A stretch of 64,000 nt of DNA from Inia geoffrensis. Lineage: Eukaryota > Chordata > Mammalia > Artiodactyla > Iniidae. Both the position numbers and the translations under genes were made by a program. Within the stretch, counting starts at the first letter, position 1. The number at the start of each line of letters is the position of its first letter. Shown here piece after piece: positions 33,856-45,253 of the stretch. The stretch lies in contig CM070908.1 of NCBI GenBank assembly GCA_036417435.1, forward strand, positions 47,525,090-47,589,089, in the 5' to 3' direction. Under the pieces are notes generated by a model that had not been told where the DNA came from, did not search any database, and was given only the letters and a program-made list of their open reading frames with translations.

Positions 33856-34010
33856 TGTAACGGATTTTTTTTTTTTTTTTGCGGTACACGGGCGTCTCAC
33901 TGCTGTGGCCTCTCCCATTGCGGAGCACAGGCTCCAGATGCACAGGCTCAGCGGCCATGGCTCACGGGCCCAGCTGCTCCTCCTGGACCGGGGCACTGTA
34001 ACAGATTTTT
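33856..34010 (-). mobile_element. CHR SINE, 5'-truncated and internally deleted, with target-site duplication
   Basis: The body at 33870-33996 keeps the SINE 3' half (T run, then GCGGTACACGGGCGTCTCAC). It stops at GGACCGGGGCAC and so lacks the tRNA-like head with its A and B boxes. About 16 bp (the GGCATGTGGGATC part) are also missing near 33979. Duplicated flanks are TGTAACGGATTTTT (33856-33869) and TGTAACAGATTTTT (33997-34010). Confidence 0.92.
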
Positions 34011-34148
34011 AAAATGTTGATTCATTCTTAAAAATGGTGGGTTAATCTTTTAATTTTTTTCTGCATTTGATTTACTGATGTTTTGCTTAAAAATTTTTGT
34101 ATCTGTATGAGTAAGCAATAACTCACTAGCATTTTTCTCTTAGTGCTA

Positions 34149-34502
34149 TCATTTTTAGTTTTTTTTTAATTAATTAACTTATTTTTGGCTGCGTTGGGTC
34201 TTCATTGCTGTGTGCGGGCTTTCTCTAGTTGCAGCGAGCAGGGGCTACTCTTTGTTGTGGTGCACGGGCTTTTCTCATTGCGGTAGCTTCTCTTGTTGCA
34301 GAGCATGGGCTCTAGGTGCACTGGCTTCAGTAGTTGTGGCTCGTGGGCTCTAGAGCATGGGCTCAGTAGTTGTGGTGCACGGGCTTAGTTGCTCCATGGC
34401 ATGTGGGATCTTCCCGGGCCAGGGCTCAAACCCGTGTCCCCTGCATTGGCAAGTGGATTCTTAACCACTGTGCCACCAAGGAAGTCCCTCATTTTTAGTT
34501 TT
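34149..34502 (-). mobile_element. CHR SINE, long type, with 14-bp target-site duplication
   Basis: The body is 34163-34488, from TTTTGGCTGCGTTGGGTCTT near the left end to CACCAAGGAAGTCCC at the right. The perfect duplication TCATTTTTAGTTTT is at 34149-34162 and 34489-34502. Confidence 0.96.
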
Positions 34503-35250
34503 GATGTAAGAAATTTTTTCGTCTTATGGTCTCAATAACATGGAAATTGCCTGTTAGGTATACTCTGAACCTGGCACCCTTTCAAATGGTAGATCTTTGA
34601 CAAACTTTTCCATTTCTTCTTTGGATTTCAGTCTACTTGGCTTTTCTATCTTTTCTTGAGCATTTTTTCCCACTTGATTTTGACTATATAGTCACTCATT
34701 CAATCTTGCCTTTCAAATTTTTGACAAAAGGGACACAAAATATTACATTAAATTATTGGAACCTATTTTATACCTGTTATAATTCTTTCCTATTTCATTA
34801 TTAATGTGGTACTTTTTGTTTGTTTTCCTCATTTATGATCTTACTTAGTATATCAGGTATTTATCCATTATATTCAGGTACTTGAAGAAGCTTATTTTAA
34901 TTTTATTTATCAATTTTACTTAATTTTTGTTTTCTTTATTAATTTTAGTTTTTAAGTTAACTATTTCCTTCTATTTTCTTTTGGTTTATTTTGTATCCTC
35001 TTCCTTCTATTCCTAGTTTGCTGAGAGTTTTTACTATGAATGTATGTTTGATTTTATCAAAATATTTTTCTGTACCTGTTGAGATAATCTTTTTTTTTTA
35101 TCTGTTAATATGGTGTCACTGATTTTTAGATTTTAAAGCAACATGACCAAGGAACAACCATGTTGGATTACCCTTTTTATATAATGTTGAATTTAATTTG
35201 CTAACATTCTTTAGAGGCAATTCCCTTCTATTTTCATGTGGGTTATTGGT

Positions 35251-35359
35251 CTGTAATTTTCTTTTCTCCCTTCCAAGTACTACTAACCAGGCCCAACCCT
35301 GCTTAGCTTCTGAGATCAGGTGCATTCAGGATGGTATGGTTATAGACTGTAATTTTCTT
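35251..35359 (-). pseudogene. 5S rRNA retropseudogene, 3' truncated, no A tail
   Basis: The body at 35264-35346, in reverse, matches the 5' part of 5S rRNA. It begins at the true RNA 5' end (GTCTATAACCATACCATCCT) and continues through AGCTAAGCAGGGTTGGGCCT and GTACTTGGAAGGGAGAA. It stops at about RNA nucleotide 78, so roughly the last 40 nucleotides are missing. About 10 nt are deleted between two short direct repeats (the GATC motifs), and a 3-nt duplication is present. The 13-bp target-site duplication CTGTAATTTTCTT lies at 35251-35263 and 35347-35359. It has no A tail and its internal promoter is broken, so it is not a working 5S gene. It interrupts old L1 sequence. Confidence 0.94.
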
Positions 35360-35540
35360 ATAAGATCTTTGATTTGGAGTCAGAGTAATGGAAGTGTTTT
35401 CTCCTCTTGTAATTTCTGGAAGAATTTGTGTAGAAATGATGTTATTTCATCTCTGAATGTTAGAATTCACTAATGAAGTCATTTGGCCTGAGTTTTCTCT
35501 GTGGGAAGTTTGTTAACTACTTCAATTCATTCTATAGATA

Positions 35541-35765
35541 ATGGTGATGATGATAATAGCTAATCTATGTTATGGCTTATTATGTGCTAGGCATTACAAA
35601 ATTTATATGAATATGTAAGTTGCTCCTTACCACAGCATTATGAATTTTGTGCTCTTACTCTTCTCATTTTTAGATACAGTAACGAAGTCTCAGAGAAGTT
35701 AAGTAACTTGCAGAAAACACACACCTAGTAAATAATAAAGCAAGGCTTCAGAGTTATGTCTTTCC
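35541..35765 (-). mobile_element. MIR SINE remnant, nearly full length
   Basis: Reverse MIR order: TTATTATGTGCTAGGCATTA, TCTCATTTTTAGATACAGTA, GTCTCAGAGAAGTTAAGTAA, then AGAATCAGACTCCTTCCACC at the tRNA-like end. Strongly diverged. Confidence 0.85.
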
Positions 35766-35849
35766 TATTCTAGAATCAGACTCCTTCCACCACATATTGA
35801 CTATAAATTTTTCATCCTAGTTATAGGCCTGGGAGTAGGAAACAGTCTC

Positions 35850-35878
35850 TCATTCATTCATTTATTCATTTATCCACT
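35850..35878 (+). repeat. (ATTC)n-like short repeat
   Basis: CATTCATTCATTTATTCATT, a short imperfect tetranucleotide tract, possibly the end of an old LINE. Confidence 0.7.
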
Positions 35879-37039
35879 CACTTCTTGCTGTCATGAGACA
35901 AGCATGTTAAGTGCTCACCATGAGGCCATACCACGTGTCAGGCTCTGCGTACAAGGCATGCTAATCAGGGACCCAAGAAATGAGGTGGGTGCACAGGGTC
36001 TGTTATTGAGGATGAGTACAAATATCTCCTGTTTGTCTTCAGAGAGAGATTTTCTTCATAGGTACTCAGGAATGCTTACCTATGACAGTGTTATAATATT
36101 GTTTGCAACTTCTCTCCCATCTAACTCTCCCCAGGACTATCTTTTCAGCCCAAATCACATTCAGTACTCCCCCAGTGCTTAAGAAAATTTTTACCTGGAT
36201 GCTAGTTCCAATTAGCACCACCAATAAAATGCCGTTCCTTGACAGTAAACACAGAAACTATACAATCTCAGCCCCCATATTCCATCTGCCATGCTAGGCA
36301 AACCCAAGTCTCTGATGTGGAATTTCAACAAGCAATTGAAACTAATCTACATAATTTCCTTAGCAATCAAAAAAATAAAAACTTTCCTCCAACCACCCCT
36401 CCCCCGCCAATGTTTTTTGATTTCTCACAACAGTCCTGAAGTGCTAAATCTTTACAGATATCCCAGCATTTATTTCCTTGCTGTGTAGGGTGGAGACAGA
36501 ATGAAATCACTGATGAGTCTACAAGGAGGTTCTCAATCACATTTTTTCTTTTACTTGAAACCACGTGTTCCTTTTCTTTGAATATTTTTCGGTTGGGTTA
36601 AAGGAGGCTAGAGTTGAAAATATTCTGACGCTTAAAAAATAGTTGTTGCTGGGAGGGTTTTTTCCAGTTTGAAAAATAATACAGCATGCTGCCAAAGAAA
36701 CAAATGAGTCACAGGAATTGGAAGCCAAGAGGCTAAAAACAAACAAAAATCAGCAACAAAAAACTCAGCACTAACATCTGCTTAGGTGTATGTCAATGCT
36801 TGGCAGGAAAAATGAGCCTACTACATCTGTCTAGCTGTCTAGAACTGCACCTGATACATGCTGTGATTGGTCCAACTGGAAAGAGGACCCAGGACCCAGG
36901 AAGAGACAGCAGTCGGCTTGTACCCAATGATTCCTTGGATTGTCAGAAATTTGGTTCTAGGTTTCAAACTCTTCTGTCAAGTCTCCTGATTAAATTACTG
37001 CTGACTATCAGATGGTGATGGTGTAATGACGTTAGAATA
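35879..37039. other. no recognised feature
   Basis: Several frames of 60-92 codons on both strands have no family features. Confidence 0.4.
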
Positions 37040-37150
37040 TAAAGTCCTTACAACAGTCTTTAATCCATGACATCATGTTACAGATGAGGAAACTGAAGGA
37101 CAAAAAAGCTAATTAATTTGGCTAATAGCCAACTTCTAGGTAGTGGATAC
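37040..37150 (-). mobile_element. MIR SINE remnant
   Basis: AAGTCCTTACAACAGTC, then ATGTTACAGATGAGGAAACTGAA-like core (37077-37100), then AACTTCTAGGTAGTGG, the reverse of MIR. Confidence 0.7.
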
Positions 37151-37224
37151 CTCCTACCAGGATACTGATACAGATACAGGGCAGGCACAGAACAGCCCCT
37201 GTACTGCGGGGATGCCTCATGGTA

Positions 37225-38912
37225 CCCTTCTACCATCACACTCCTTTCCCTCCTGCCTGCATTCATTCCCTCCTTAACCCCTGGCAACAGATCAATAATC
37301 TGTTCTCCATTTCTGTAATTTGGTTACTTCAAAATGTTATCAAATGGAAACATGAAATTTGTAACCTCTTGGGATTGGCTTTTCAGCACAATTCTCTGCA
37401 TTTCATCCAAAGCATTGGGTGAACTGATAGTTCATCCCTATTTACCTCTGAGTACTATTCCATGTATGACATATTCCATATGTATGACGGTTTGTTTAGC
37501 CATTCACCAACTGATGGACATCTGAGTTATTTCCAATTGGAGCTACTGTGAATAAAGCTGCAATAAATACTCTAGTACAGATTTGTATGTGAACACAAGT
37601 CTTCATTTCTCTGGATAAATGCCCAGGTGTGCAATTGCTGGGTTGTACGGTAGTTACTATTTTTTTTAAAGAAACCACTAAACTGTTTTCCAGAGGGGCC
37701 GAACAATTTTACATCCTCATCAGCAATGTATGAATCATCTAGTTTCTTCACGTCCTGCCAGCATTTGGCATTGTCACTATTTTTTATTTTAATCATTCTA
37801 GTAGGTGTGTAGTGATACCTCACTGTGGTTTTAATTTGCATTCCCCTAATGGCTAATAATGTTGAACATCTTTTCATGTGCTTATTTGCCATCTGTATAT
37901 CTTTGGTGAGATGTCCCTTCACGTCTTTTTCCCAGGTTCTAATTGAATTGTTTGCTTTTTTACTGTTGAATTTTGAGAGTAATTTATACATTCAAGATGC
38001 TAACCTTTGTCAGAGATGTGGTTTGCAAATATATTCTCCCAAACTGTAGCTTGTATTTTCATTCTCTTAACAGGGTTTATTTTTAATTTTGATGAGGTCA
38101 AACTTATAAATTATTCTCTTTTTGGGTTATGATTTTGCCTGGTCTTAGCTCCTAAAGATTTTCTCCTGTTTATACCTAAAAGGTTTACTGTTTCATTTTT
38201 AAGTCCATTATGAATTTTGAGATAATTTTTTTATAAGATGTGAGGTTTAGGTAAAATTAGTTCTTTGTTTGTTTGCACCACTTGTTGAAAAGGCTAAACT
38301 TCCTCCATTAAAATGCTCTTGCACCTTTGAAAAAGCTCAGTTTGGCATATTTGTGTAAGTTCTAGTCTATTCCTGGGTTTTTTACTCTGTTCCATTGATC
38401 TGTCTGTCTAACCCTCTGCCAATGTTATAGAGTCTAGATTACTATAGTTATACAATAAGTCTTAACATTGGATATAGATCAATTCCTCCCACTTTATTTT
38501 TCTATATCAAGATTTTTTAGCTAATATATAGCTAAACTGTGTGTGATTTTCCATGTAAATTTTAGGATGACCTTGTCTATATCTACAAAAAACTCTTGTT
38601 GGGATTTTCACAGGAATTATGTTAAATCTATATATCAGTTTGGGGAACTGATATCTTTAGTATGTTGGGTCTTTCAATCCATGAACAATGTATGTTCTCC
38701 AGCTATTTAAGATTTTTTTTAATTTATTTCATCAGAATTTTGTAATTTTCATAATACAGGTTGTAAACATGCTTTGTCAAATTTATATCTAAGTGTTTAA
38801 TTTCCTTTGAAGTGGCTATAAATTGTACTGTTTTTAATTTTGCCTTCTACATGTTTGTGGTTAGTATATAGAAATGCAATTGATTTTTGTGTGTTGATCT
38901 TACAAATCAATA
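37225..38912 (-). mobile_element. old L1 (L1M-type) 3' UTR and ORF2 C-terminal half
   Basis: Reverse L1 text follows in order. Landmarks are ACTATTCCATGTATGACATA; GCAATTGCTGGGTTGTACGG; GGTGTGTAGTGATACCTCAC; TGTTGAACATCTTTTCATGT; CCACTTGTTGAAAAGGCTAA; TGTTCCATTGATCTGTCTGT; and CTTGTTGGGATTTTCACAGG. The minus-strand frame at 37572-37991 still shows TLLAIRGMQIKTTVRYHYTP, an ORF2 C-terminal motif. It is far more diverged than the L1 copies at 48060 and 53560. Confidence 0.9.
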
Positions 38913-40229
38913 TTTTAAGAAGCAATTTTATTTAGCAAATATATATTAGTATCCTACTCTATGTAAATCACATCAAATCATGGGGAATATTAAAGGTAGC
39001 TAATTACTGCCTATATTTTGATTGTGTACAAACCACTCAATTTATCTGTAGCAGAGGTTTAAGAAGTGAAAAATATGAGAAGATATAACTTGAGTCCCCT
39101 AGTTACACAGCATACTTGAAGAACAGATGAGAAGTTGTACAAAGGGACATGAAGAAACTTTTGGGTAAAATAAGAGTACATCAGGGTGGAAATTTCAGGA
39201 TATCTGGGTTCTAATTGCCCTCCAGATTTTTTCTGTGGCTCAGGCAAGCCTCCCAACGACAAATGGTTCATAACACATAAGTCCTTTTCCCCCCAGCAAC
39301 ATATTTTAGAATCCAATGAAATTATATTCATGGACGTTTTTGAAACATAGAAATACTACAACCACATTGGGTTAGAAAATGTTCTCTCCTCTATTGATTT
39401 AAATAACTAAGATCCATTTTTCACTTGGAAAATGCTTTTAAGTTTTAACACAAAGGTAAGATGTGTCTGATCAAGATAGTCTGTCTACAAAGAGCCCTGT
39501 TTCTGGGGAACAGGAGTTAATTACATCTCACTGCGTAGGAGTGAGTGCCCCTTCCATCCAGGCCAACTGGGCATCATTACAAGTGAGTAATTGCACCGCT
39601 TTTCATCCGTTGCCTAAATCATTAGAACACAAGATTATTAAACCAAGACCCTACCAATTTAGCTGCTCAAGGATGGAGTCTATTAGACCATCTGCTACCT
39701 TATCAACACCAGACACAGCAAGTCCAGGCAACTTTATATCCAACATGTAGCACCTACTGCTTCCAACTGATCCATATACTCTTTTTTAAGTGATGGTTAT
39801 TTAATTGCTGGAGCTAACAAGCAATCCAACAACGCTTCTAGGCTATTAGTACAATTTGCCAAAAGTGGACCGTTGGGTTCAGAAAGAGCCAACACACAAC
39901 ATAAGATTATTTCCAATCATGTTGTTCAGGCTGGAGTCTAGAAAGACTATTTCAGGAAGGCATGAGTGTTAAAGAGAACAGAATGGTGACCTCATCCTTT
40001 TCTCTGCTAAAGTTCTCTCACTATGTGGAGGCTCAGGTGTTTTTAAAAGGTGAAAAACAAAAGAGAAATATGGAAACTAGAAAATATATGCATTTATTTT
40101 TACCTTTTCTCTCAGTACTTTCTCTCTACTTGACATCTTTTCTGTCTGTGAAGGCAGAAGTATTTTCTCTATTGTTTACTATCATACCAGTACCTAGTAG
40201 GTGCTTAAAAAAATATTTCATAAAGAAAG
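38913..40229. other. mostly unassigned; weak L2-like end near 40140-40225
   Basis: The 95-codon frame at 39463-39750 has no recognisable domain. The patch TCATACCAGTACCTAGTAGG, then TGCTTAAAAAAATATTTC, resembles an L2 3' end just before the following L1 insertion. Confidence 0.4.
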
Positions 40230-40775
40230 ACATGGAAGCAATCTAAATGTCCATTGACAGAGGAATGGTTAAAGAAGATGTGGTACATATATACAATGGA
40301 ATACTAGTCAGCCATAAAAAAAGAATGGTATAATGCCATTTGCAGCAACATAGATGGACCTAGAGATGGTCGTACTAAGTGAAGTAAGTCAGACACAGAA
40401 AGAAAATATCATATGATATCACTCATATGTAGAATCTAATTTTTTAAAAAATATTCTACAAATGAACTTATTTACAAAACAGAAAAAGACTTACAGATAT
40501 GCAAACAAACTGATGGTTACCAAAGGGGAAATGTGGTGGGGGAGAGTGATGAATCAGGAGCTTAGGATAAACACACACAAACACTACTATATATAAGGTA
40601 GAACAGACCTACTGTATAGCATGGGGAACTCTACTCAATATTCTATGATAACCTATATGGGAAAGAATCTGAAAAAGAATGAATATATGTATATGTATAA
40701 CTGAATCACTTTGCTGTACACCTGAAACTAACACAACATTGTAAATCAGCTATACTCCAATACAATTTTTAAAAA
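40230..40775 (+). mobile_element. 5'-truncated L1, ORF2 tail plus 3' UTR
   Basis: CATGGAAGCAATCTAAATGT, AGAAGATGTGGTACATATAT, AATGCCATTTGCAGCAACAT, CTACTGTATAGCATGGGGAA and CACTTTGCTGTACACCTGAA, ending AATACAATTTTTAAAAAAG. A short AAAGAAA at both ends may be the target-site duplication. Confidence 0.93.
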
Positions 40776-41233
40776 AGAAATGAATGTTGCCTAAATGAAT
40801 ATAAAGGTAAACACACATATGTGGGGAAAGAGGGAGGGAGGATGTCCACACGGAATTTGATGGGAAGAGAAGGAAAGGGTCAAAGAAACCAGTCAGCAAA
40901 CTAGTCAGCATGGTCACTTCCATCTCCTCTGGGAACTTCTGAGAACCAGAAAGTCTGGAAGAAAGAATTTGGACTTTCTGGAGAGCCGAGCCACTGGCCG
41001 AGCATTTAGAAGAAAATGATGCTTTGGGCGAAGGTGAAGTGAGGGCTTTGCCATCCTCTCTCCAATAAATCCTACTTCACCTTTCTTCAAAGATGCAGCT
41101 CCTCCATAAGCCCCAACCTCTGAAGTAATGAGACCAACCAACTTACCTTCACTCAACCACTCATTGCTTGAGAGTGGATTCCACATCTCACCTAAGTGTG
41201 TGACAACCTTGTAAGTTCTTCAGAAAGCAAGGC
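40776..41233. other. no recognised feature
   Basis: A 90-codon minus-strand frame at 40914-41186 has no motif. Sequence unassigned. Confidence 0.4.
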
Positions 41234-41501
41234 CATGGTTTTGTTTGCTTCTTTCAAATTTAATTTTTATTTTATATTGGAGTAGAGTTGGTTTACAATG
41301 TTGTGTTAATTTCAGATGTACAGCAAAGCGATTCAGTTACACATATACATATATCTATTCTGTTTTAGATTCTTTTCCCATATAGGTTATTACAGAATAC
41401 TGAGTAGAGTTCCCTGTGCTATACAGTAGGACCTTGTTGATTTTCTGTTTTATATATAGTAGTGTGTATATGTTAATTGTCATGGTTGTGTTTAAACTTC
41501 T
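41234..41501 (-). mobile_element. L1 3' UTR fragment with imperfect target-site duplication
   Basis: The body at about 41252-41480 starts at TTTAATTTTTATTTTATATT and stops at GTATATGTTAATTG. Flanks CATGGTTTTGTTTGCTTCT (from 41234) and CATGGTTGTGTTTAAACTTC (from 41481) look like a decayed duplication. Confidence 0.88.
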
Positions 41502-41764
41502 CAAGTGCACCTGGCTAAGTACACAGCCTGTACTGGCCACTGCAGCCTGACTGAGGAGAAGGAACCTGTGTCTCTACATCACTTTCTTCTGGGTTCTTCC
41601 AAGTTCAAAGAGGTAAATCACTCAAATTTTGAAGACTCCCTTCTGATCCCCTTCAAAAAACTAGTGGATAACAGGGTCCGCTCTTTAAAAGGATTACCCC
41701 CCTAATATTACTTTAGTTGGATTATATTAAAAATGTGTTTGAAACATTTGAAAAGAGTGATGCT

Positions 41765-41935
41765 ATAACAGAGAGTGGGGTCCTTTGGAGTCAGGCAAAC
41801 TGGGTTCAAATCCAGGCTCACTCCTTATAACCCTGTGACCTTGACAATTCTTTGAGATGGTGGTGATAAGTTGGCTGTGAGAATTAGTTATGCATGAAAC
41901 TATTTAAGACAATGCCTGGTATTTTGGTGAGTACT
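41765..41935 (+). mobile_element. MIR SINE remnant
   Basis: TTTGGAGTCAGGCAAACTGG, GTTCAAATCCAGGCTCACTC, ACCCTGTGACCTTGACAATT, GGCTGTGAGAATTAGTTATG and AAGACAATGCCTGGTATTTT follow the MIR consensus from the tRNA-like head to the tail, with an internal deletion. Confidence 0.88.
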
Positions 41936-42919
41936 CAGAAGTGGAAGTAATTATCAGCTTTGATTAGCCACTCTGGCCCTTGTTTCCCCTCCCTGCCCAC
42001 AGGGAGATGGTGGGGTGAGCGCAGATGTGCACCCAGCGGGGAGAGCAGAGTGGGTGAGGGTGTGCAGACGTTATTGTCTTGAGGGTATGTTTTACTCCAT
42101 GATAATGAATTTAGAACATTATTTTCCACATTAAAACAAACCCAGAGCCATATACGAATCAAAATATGCATAAGTTTTTATCAAAAGTTAGGAGACCTCC
42201 TAATCTCGGGTTTGCTTCAGGATGCTTGGTGCTACTCCTGAGGGCCTGGGGGACTGTGTTCACTCCACTCTGCTGTTGGGGGTAGTTTGGAGGAGGAGTT
42301 TGAGAAGCACTGTGAGAAAGCGACTGGTAAACCACAAAACACCAAAAACTACTAGTTGAAATGATGCATCTGGTATCTGCTAAGCTTCCTCGGTAGGACC
42401 AAGAGCCAGACATCAGGTGCACATAGGCTGAACAGGAGTAAATGTGGTCCAGTACATGCCAGCGTGAGCCTGTCTCCAGCATCACGCCTCTCCCTCCTCC
42501 CAACCTCTCTTCCTTTGGGGGACTGAGAATTCTTTGAGGACTGGTTGACATAGTGAATTTAATTCCCCCAAAGGGACATGAAGGAGAATTTCAGCAAGTC
42601 CCTGGAGGTTTTCAAGTGAACCCCAGTCACTGTATCCTCCTTCCAGAGATGGTGCCAACTCTCAGCCCAAACACTTAGCTACCATGTTCTTAAAACTCAC
42701 ATGGGTATCAGGCTTTATATTGCCTATAAGCTTTCCTAACAGTTAACCTAGTGCTTAAGTTTCTTAATAACTCTTCCTAGGTGTATCTAAAATTTGCACA
42801 TCATTGAAATATTTTTGTGTTAGGAAAGCTATTTGTAATAAAATTATACTCACACCTCCCCTGTCACCAAGATAACAAACAATACATACTCCTCTTGAAA
42901 ACAAATGAGTGAAACATGG
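41936..42919. other. no recognised feature
   Basis: A 130-codon minus-strand frame at 42159-42551 has no recognised domain or splice-exon pattern. Nothing else is assigned. Confidence 0.4.
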
Positions 42920-42965
42920 TTCATCTTATGGAAAAACCCGAAGGAACTGTTTGGCCAACCCAATA
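42920..42965 (-). mobile_element. mariner terminal-inverted-repeat stub
   Basis: Read in reverse: TATTGGGTTGGCCAAACAGT, then TCCTTCGGGTTTTTCC, then ATAAGATG. This is the end of the mariner family common in ruminants and cetaceans. The outer TA is kept. No transposase sequence and no opposite terminal repeat are found nearby. Confidence 0.75.
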
Positions 42966-43685
42966 GAAAGCCAATGGCTACAAAGAGTCTCCAGGTACAA
43001 TTAACTACTGGGTCTCTAGATTATAAATAGCATTTAGTAGACAATCAAGGTTTAGTAGATTTATTTATTCATTCAACAAATATTCGCTGAGAGTCTGTGA
43101 CAGGCCAGGTACTGGGTAAGTCACTGGATAGATAGATGGATGGATGGGTGGAAGATGGATGGATTTATCATGGTCATATCAGTGAATGGATGGCTCTCCA
43201 AAATGTAAGGTAATTAACACTTGATTTAAACCAATCACAATACTACCTTAGAAAAGAGCAAGGGTAGAGAGCATATTCTTTTTTAAAGAAGTTCAGATCT
43301 ATAACCATTTGGACACACACTATTCCAGATGTAACTTGGGCTCTGAGTGAAGTTTCTTGGGTATTTGTGAGAGTTAATCATAGTAAGAGTTGTGAGTAAT
43401 TTCAAGTGTGTTAGGTAAAAGCTTTTATTTGATTTTTACCCCCAATGGACAAACACCTTTAGTACTCCTGTGGTGTAAATGATTTCATCTTCCCCTGTTA
43501 GAGACCCTCTGAGGTCTAATATGTTGGAGCAGAACCAGCTTTCAAAGCCTTCAAAGAAGAAACTGAAAATTTCTGTTATGTTTTAATTTATATTTTGAGT
43601 TTTTATAAGGCGTACCCAAACTTTGCTTGTGGAAAATCATCATTTATCTTAGTGATTTGCCTGTGCATGTTATTCAGAGTAGTAG
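42966..43685. other. unassigned, with GGAT microsatellite
   Basis: An imperfect (GATA/GGAT)n tract lies at 43126-43164. The preceding TTCATTCAACAAATATTCGC, 43071-43090, looks like an old interspersed repeat. Confidence 0.45.
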
Positions 43686-43795
43686 ATCCATTTAGAATGT
43701 CAGCTTCCTGAAGACAAGGACTTCTTGGCTGTTCATAGAAACACCTTCACAGTACCCAAAATTTTGTTAACTGAATGAATCAATTAATAAATGCA
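43686..43795 (+). mobile_element. L2 LINE 3' end remnant
   Basis: AGAATGTCAGCTTCCTGAAG, ACAAGGACTTCTTGGCTGTT and GAATCAATTAATAAATGCAA, a decayed L2 terminus. Confidence 0.65.
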
Positions 43796-44867
43796 AGGCC
43801 CAGGTTAAGTTTTATTACTACTATTGTAAAATTTCACCTTGTTACACATTGGACCATACCTCTCCAATGCACTGTAACCCTTTTCATCTTTACAGCTCTA
43901 TTGTAGCCTTGATAGCAATGCATATTCAAAGAAAAAAGTAAAAGCAATAGGAACAGAGAAAATAGATTAAAGTCAGCTGTATTTAAACAAAATCAGAAAC
44001 ACCGTCTGTATCACACCAGTCAATTCTTTCTCCTGATCACAATAACAATGGCTCTAATATGTTTTAAAATCATGTCATTCCTTACCACTTTCTCAGATTA
44101 AATTAGATTATTTATCTTCAAGAGGTGTGGATTTTCTTTCTCTTTTTCTAATCTAGAAAGTTCTAGGCAGAAATATCTTTTAGTACAAGTCAAATGCTAG
44201 TTGATGTTCTCTCCTTATAATATCCCAGCATAGAAATGGACCAAATTCCCCATTTTCCCAGCTATAAGCAGAGGATTCTACAATCATAAAGAGATAGCCT
44301 TAGTAGGATTTCTCCACATACGCACTCCCCCTGCCCTGCCCAGGTCTTATTAGTTTCTGGCCTTGGGATTGTATAACCTTCGTCCATCAGGACAATGGCT
44401 ACAATAATGTGCCTGGGTCCATTTATAAAGACAGTGTCAACTAAATCCTATCCTCCTAGAATTCTTGACCAACTTGCTAGATGTTTACCACACTTGACTC
44501 ATTTGCTTCATTAAGAGAACTTAGACATTATTTTCAAATAATACAAATCATAGTCTTAATAACACCTCCCCATCCTCTCCCCAGCATATGAGCTTTCCCT
44601 AAACTTTGATTCTTTAATTTAGTCATGTATCTTCCAAAGCCCTGAATTGGAGGACTCACACTCGAGTGCCAGACGCTGAGGAAACACCCATCTCCACAAC
44701 CGACAGCTAACTTACTAGGACCTATGTGGGTCTAGACTGTCTTGAGGTCATATTTTATTTTGACCCAGAACATTTTCCAATGCAAGGGAAAAGATGGCTA
44801 ATCCATCATTTAGGACCAGAAATGTCATTCCCAGATTCAAGTAGCACTTGGAAGATCCTGTGTGTTA
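43796..44867. other. no recognised feature
   Basis: AT-rich unassigned sequence with no open frame of note. Confidence 0.4.
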
Positions 44868-45253
44868 TGCCCCCACCACAACTGTGTCCCTCCTGAAATT
44901 TATATGTTGAAGTCTTAACCTCCAGGACTTCAGAATGGGACTGTATTTGGAGATGGGGTCTTAGAGAGGTAATTAAAGCCAAATGAAGTCATATGGGTGG
45001 GCCCTAATCCAATATGACTGGTATCTTTGTAAGAAGAGATTAGGATGCAGACACACACAGAAGACCACATGAAGACAAAGAAGACGGACATCTACAAGCC
45101 AAGGAGAGAGGCCCTTAGAAGAAACCAACCCTACTGACACCTTGATCTTGGACTCTTGGCCTCCAGAATTGTGCTAAAAATAAATTTCCGTTATTTAAGC
45201 CACATGGCCTGTAGTATTTTGTTATAGCAGCCCTAGAAAACTAATACACTGTT
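44868..45253 (+). mobile_element. MLT1-type ERVL-MaLR solo LTR, full length
   Basis: The body at 44873-45248 starts TGTTATGCCCCCACCACAAC. It continues with ATATGTTGAAGTCTTAACCT, GTGGGCCCTAATCCAATATG and CTACTGACACCTTGATCTTG and ends CCTAGAAAACTAATACA. Flanks CTGTG and CTGTT are a 4-of-5 match to the expected 5-bp duplication. Confidence 0.93.

Larger units (their letters stand above)
32128..35540 (-). mobile_element. old L1 (L1M-type) sequence, composite, carrying four later insertions
   Basis: Reverse L1 text can be followed through the SINEs: GCTGCAGTGAGCATGTTTGT near 32290, TTGGTTATTAACCCTTTATT near 32670, and TTAGAATCAATCTGTCAAG near 33610. RT-region text follows: ATCTGTTAATATGGTGTCAC near 35100, and GTCATTTGGCCTGAGTTTTC near 35478. 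The segment at about 34500-34985 looks like the endonuclease-RT linker, which should lie right of the RT text. Two elements or a rearrangement are therefore likely. No coding capacity remains. Confidence 0.7.

Noticed and set aside
35264..35346. Functional 5S rRNA gene
   Set aside because: The 3' third is absent, an internal deletion is present, and the flanks show it is a retroposed copy.
39463..39750. 95-codon frame as a small gene
   Set aside because: No domain, no start context and no neighbouring exon signals could be recognised.
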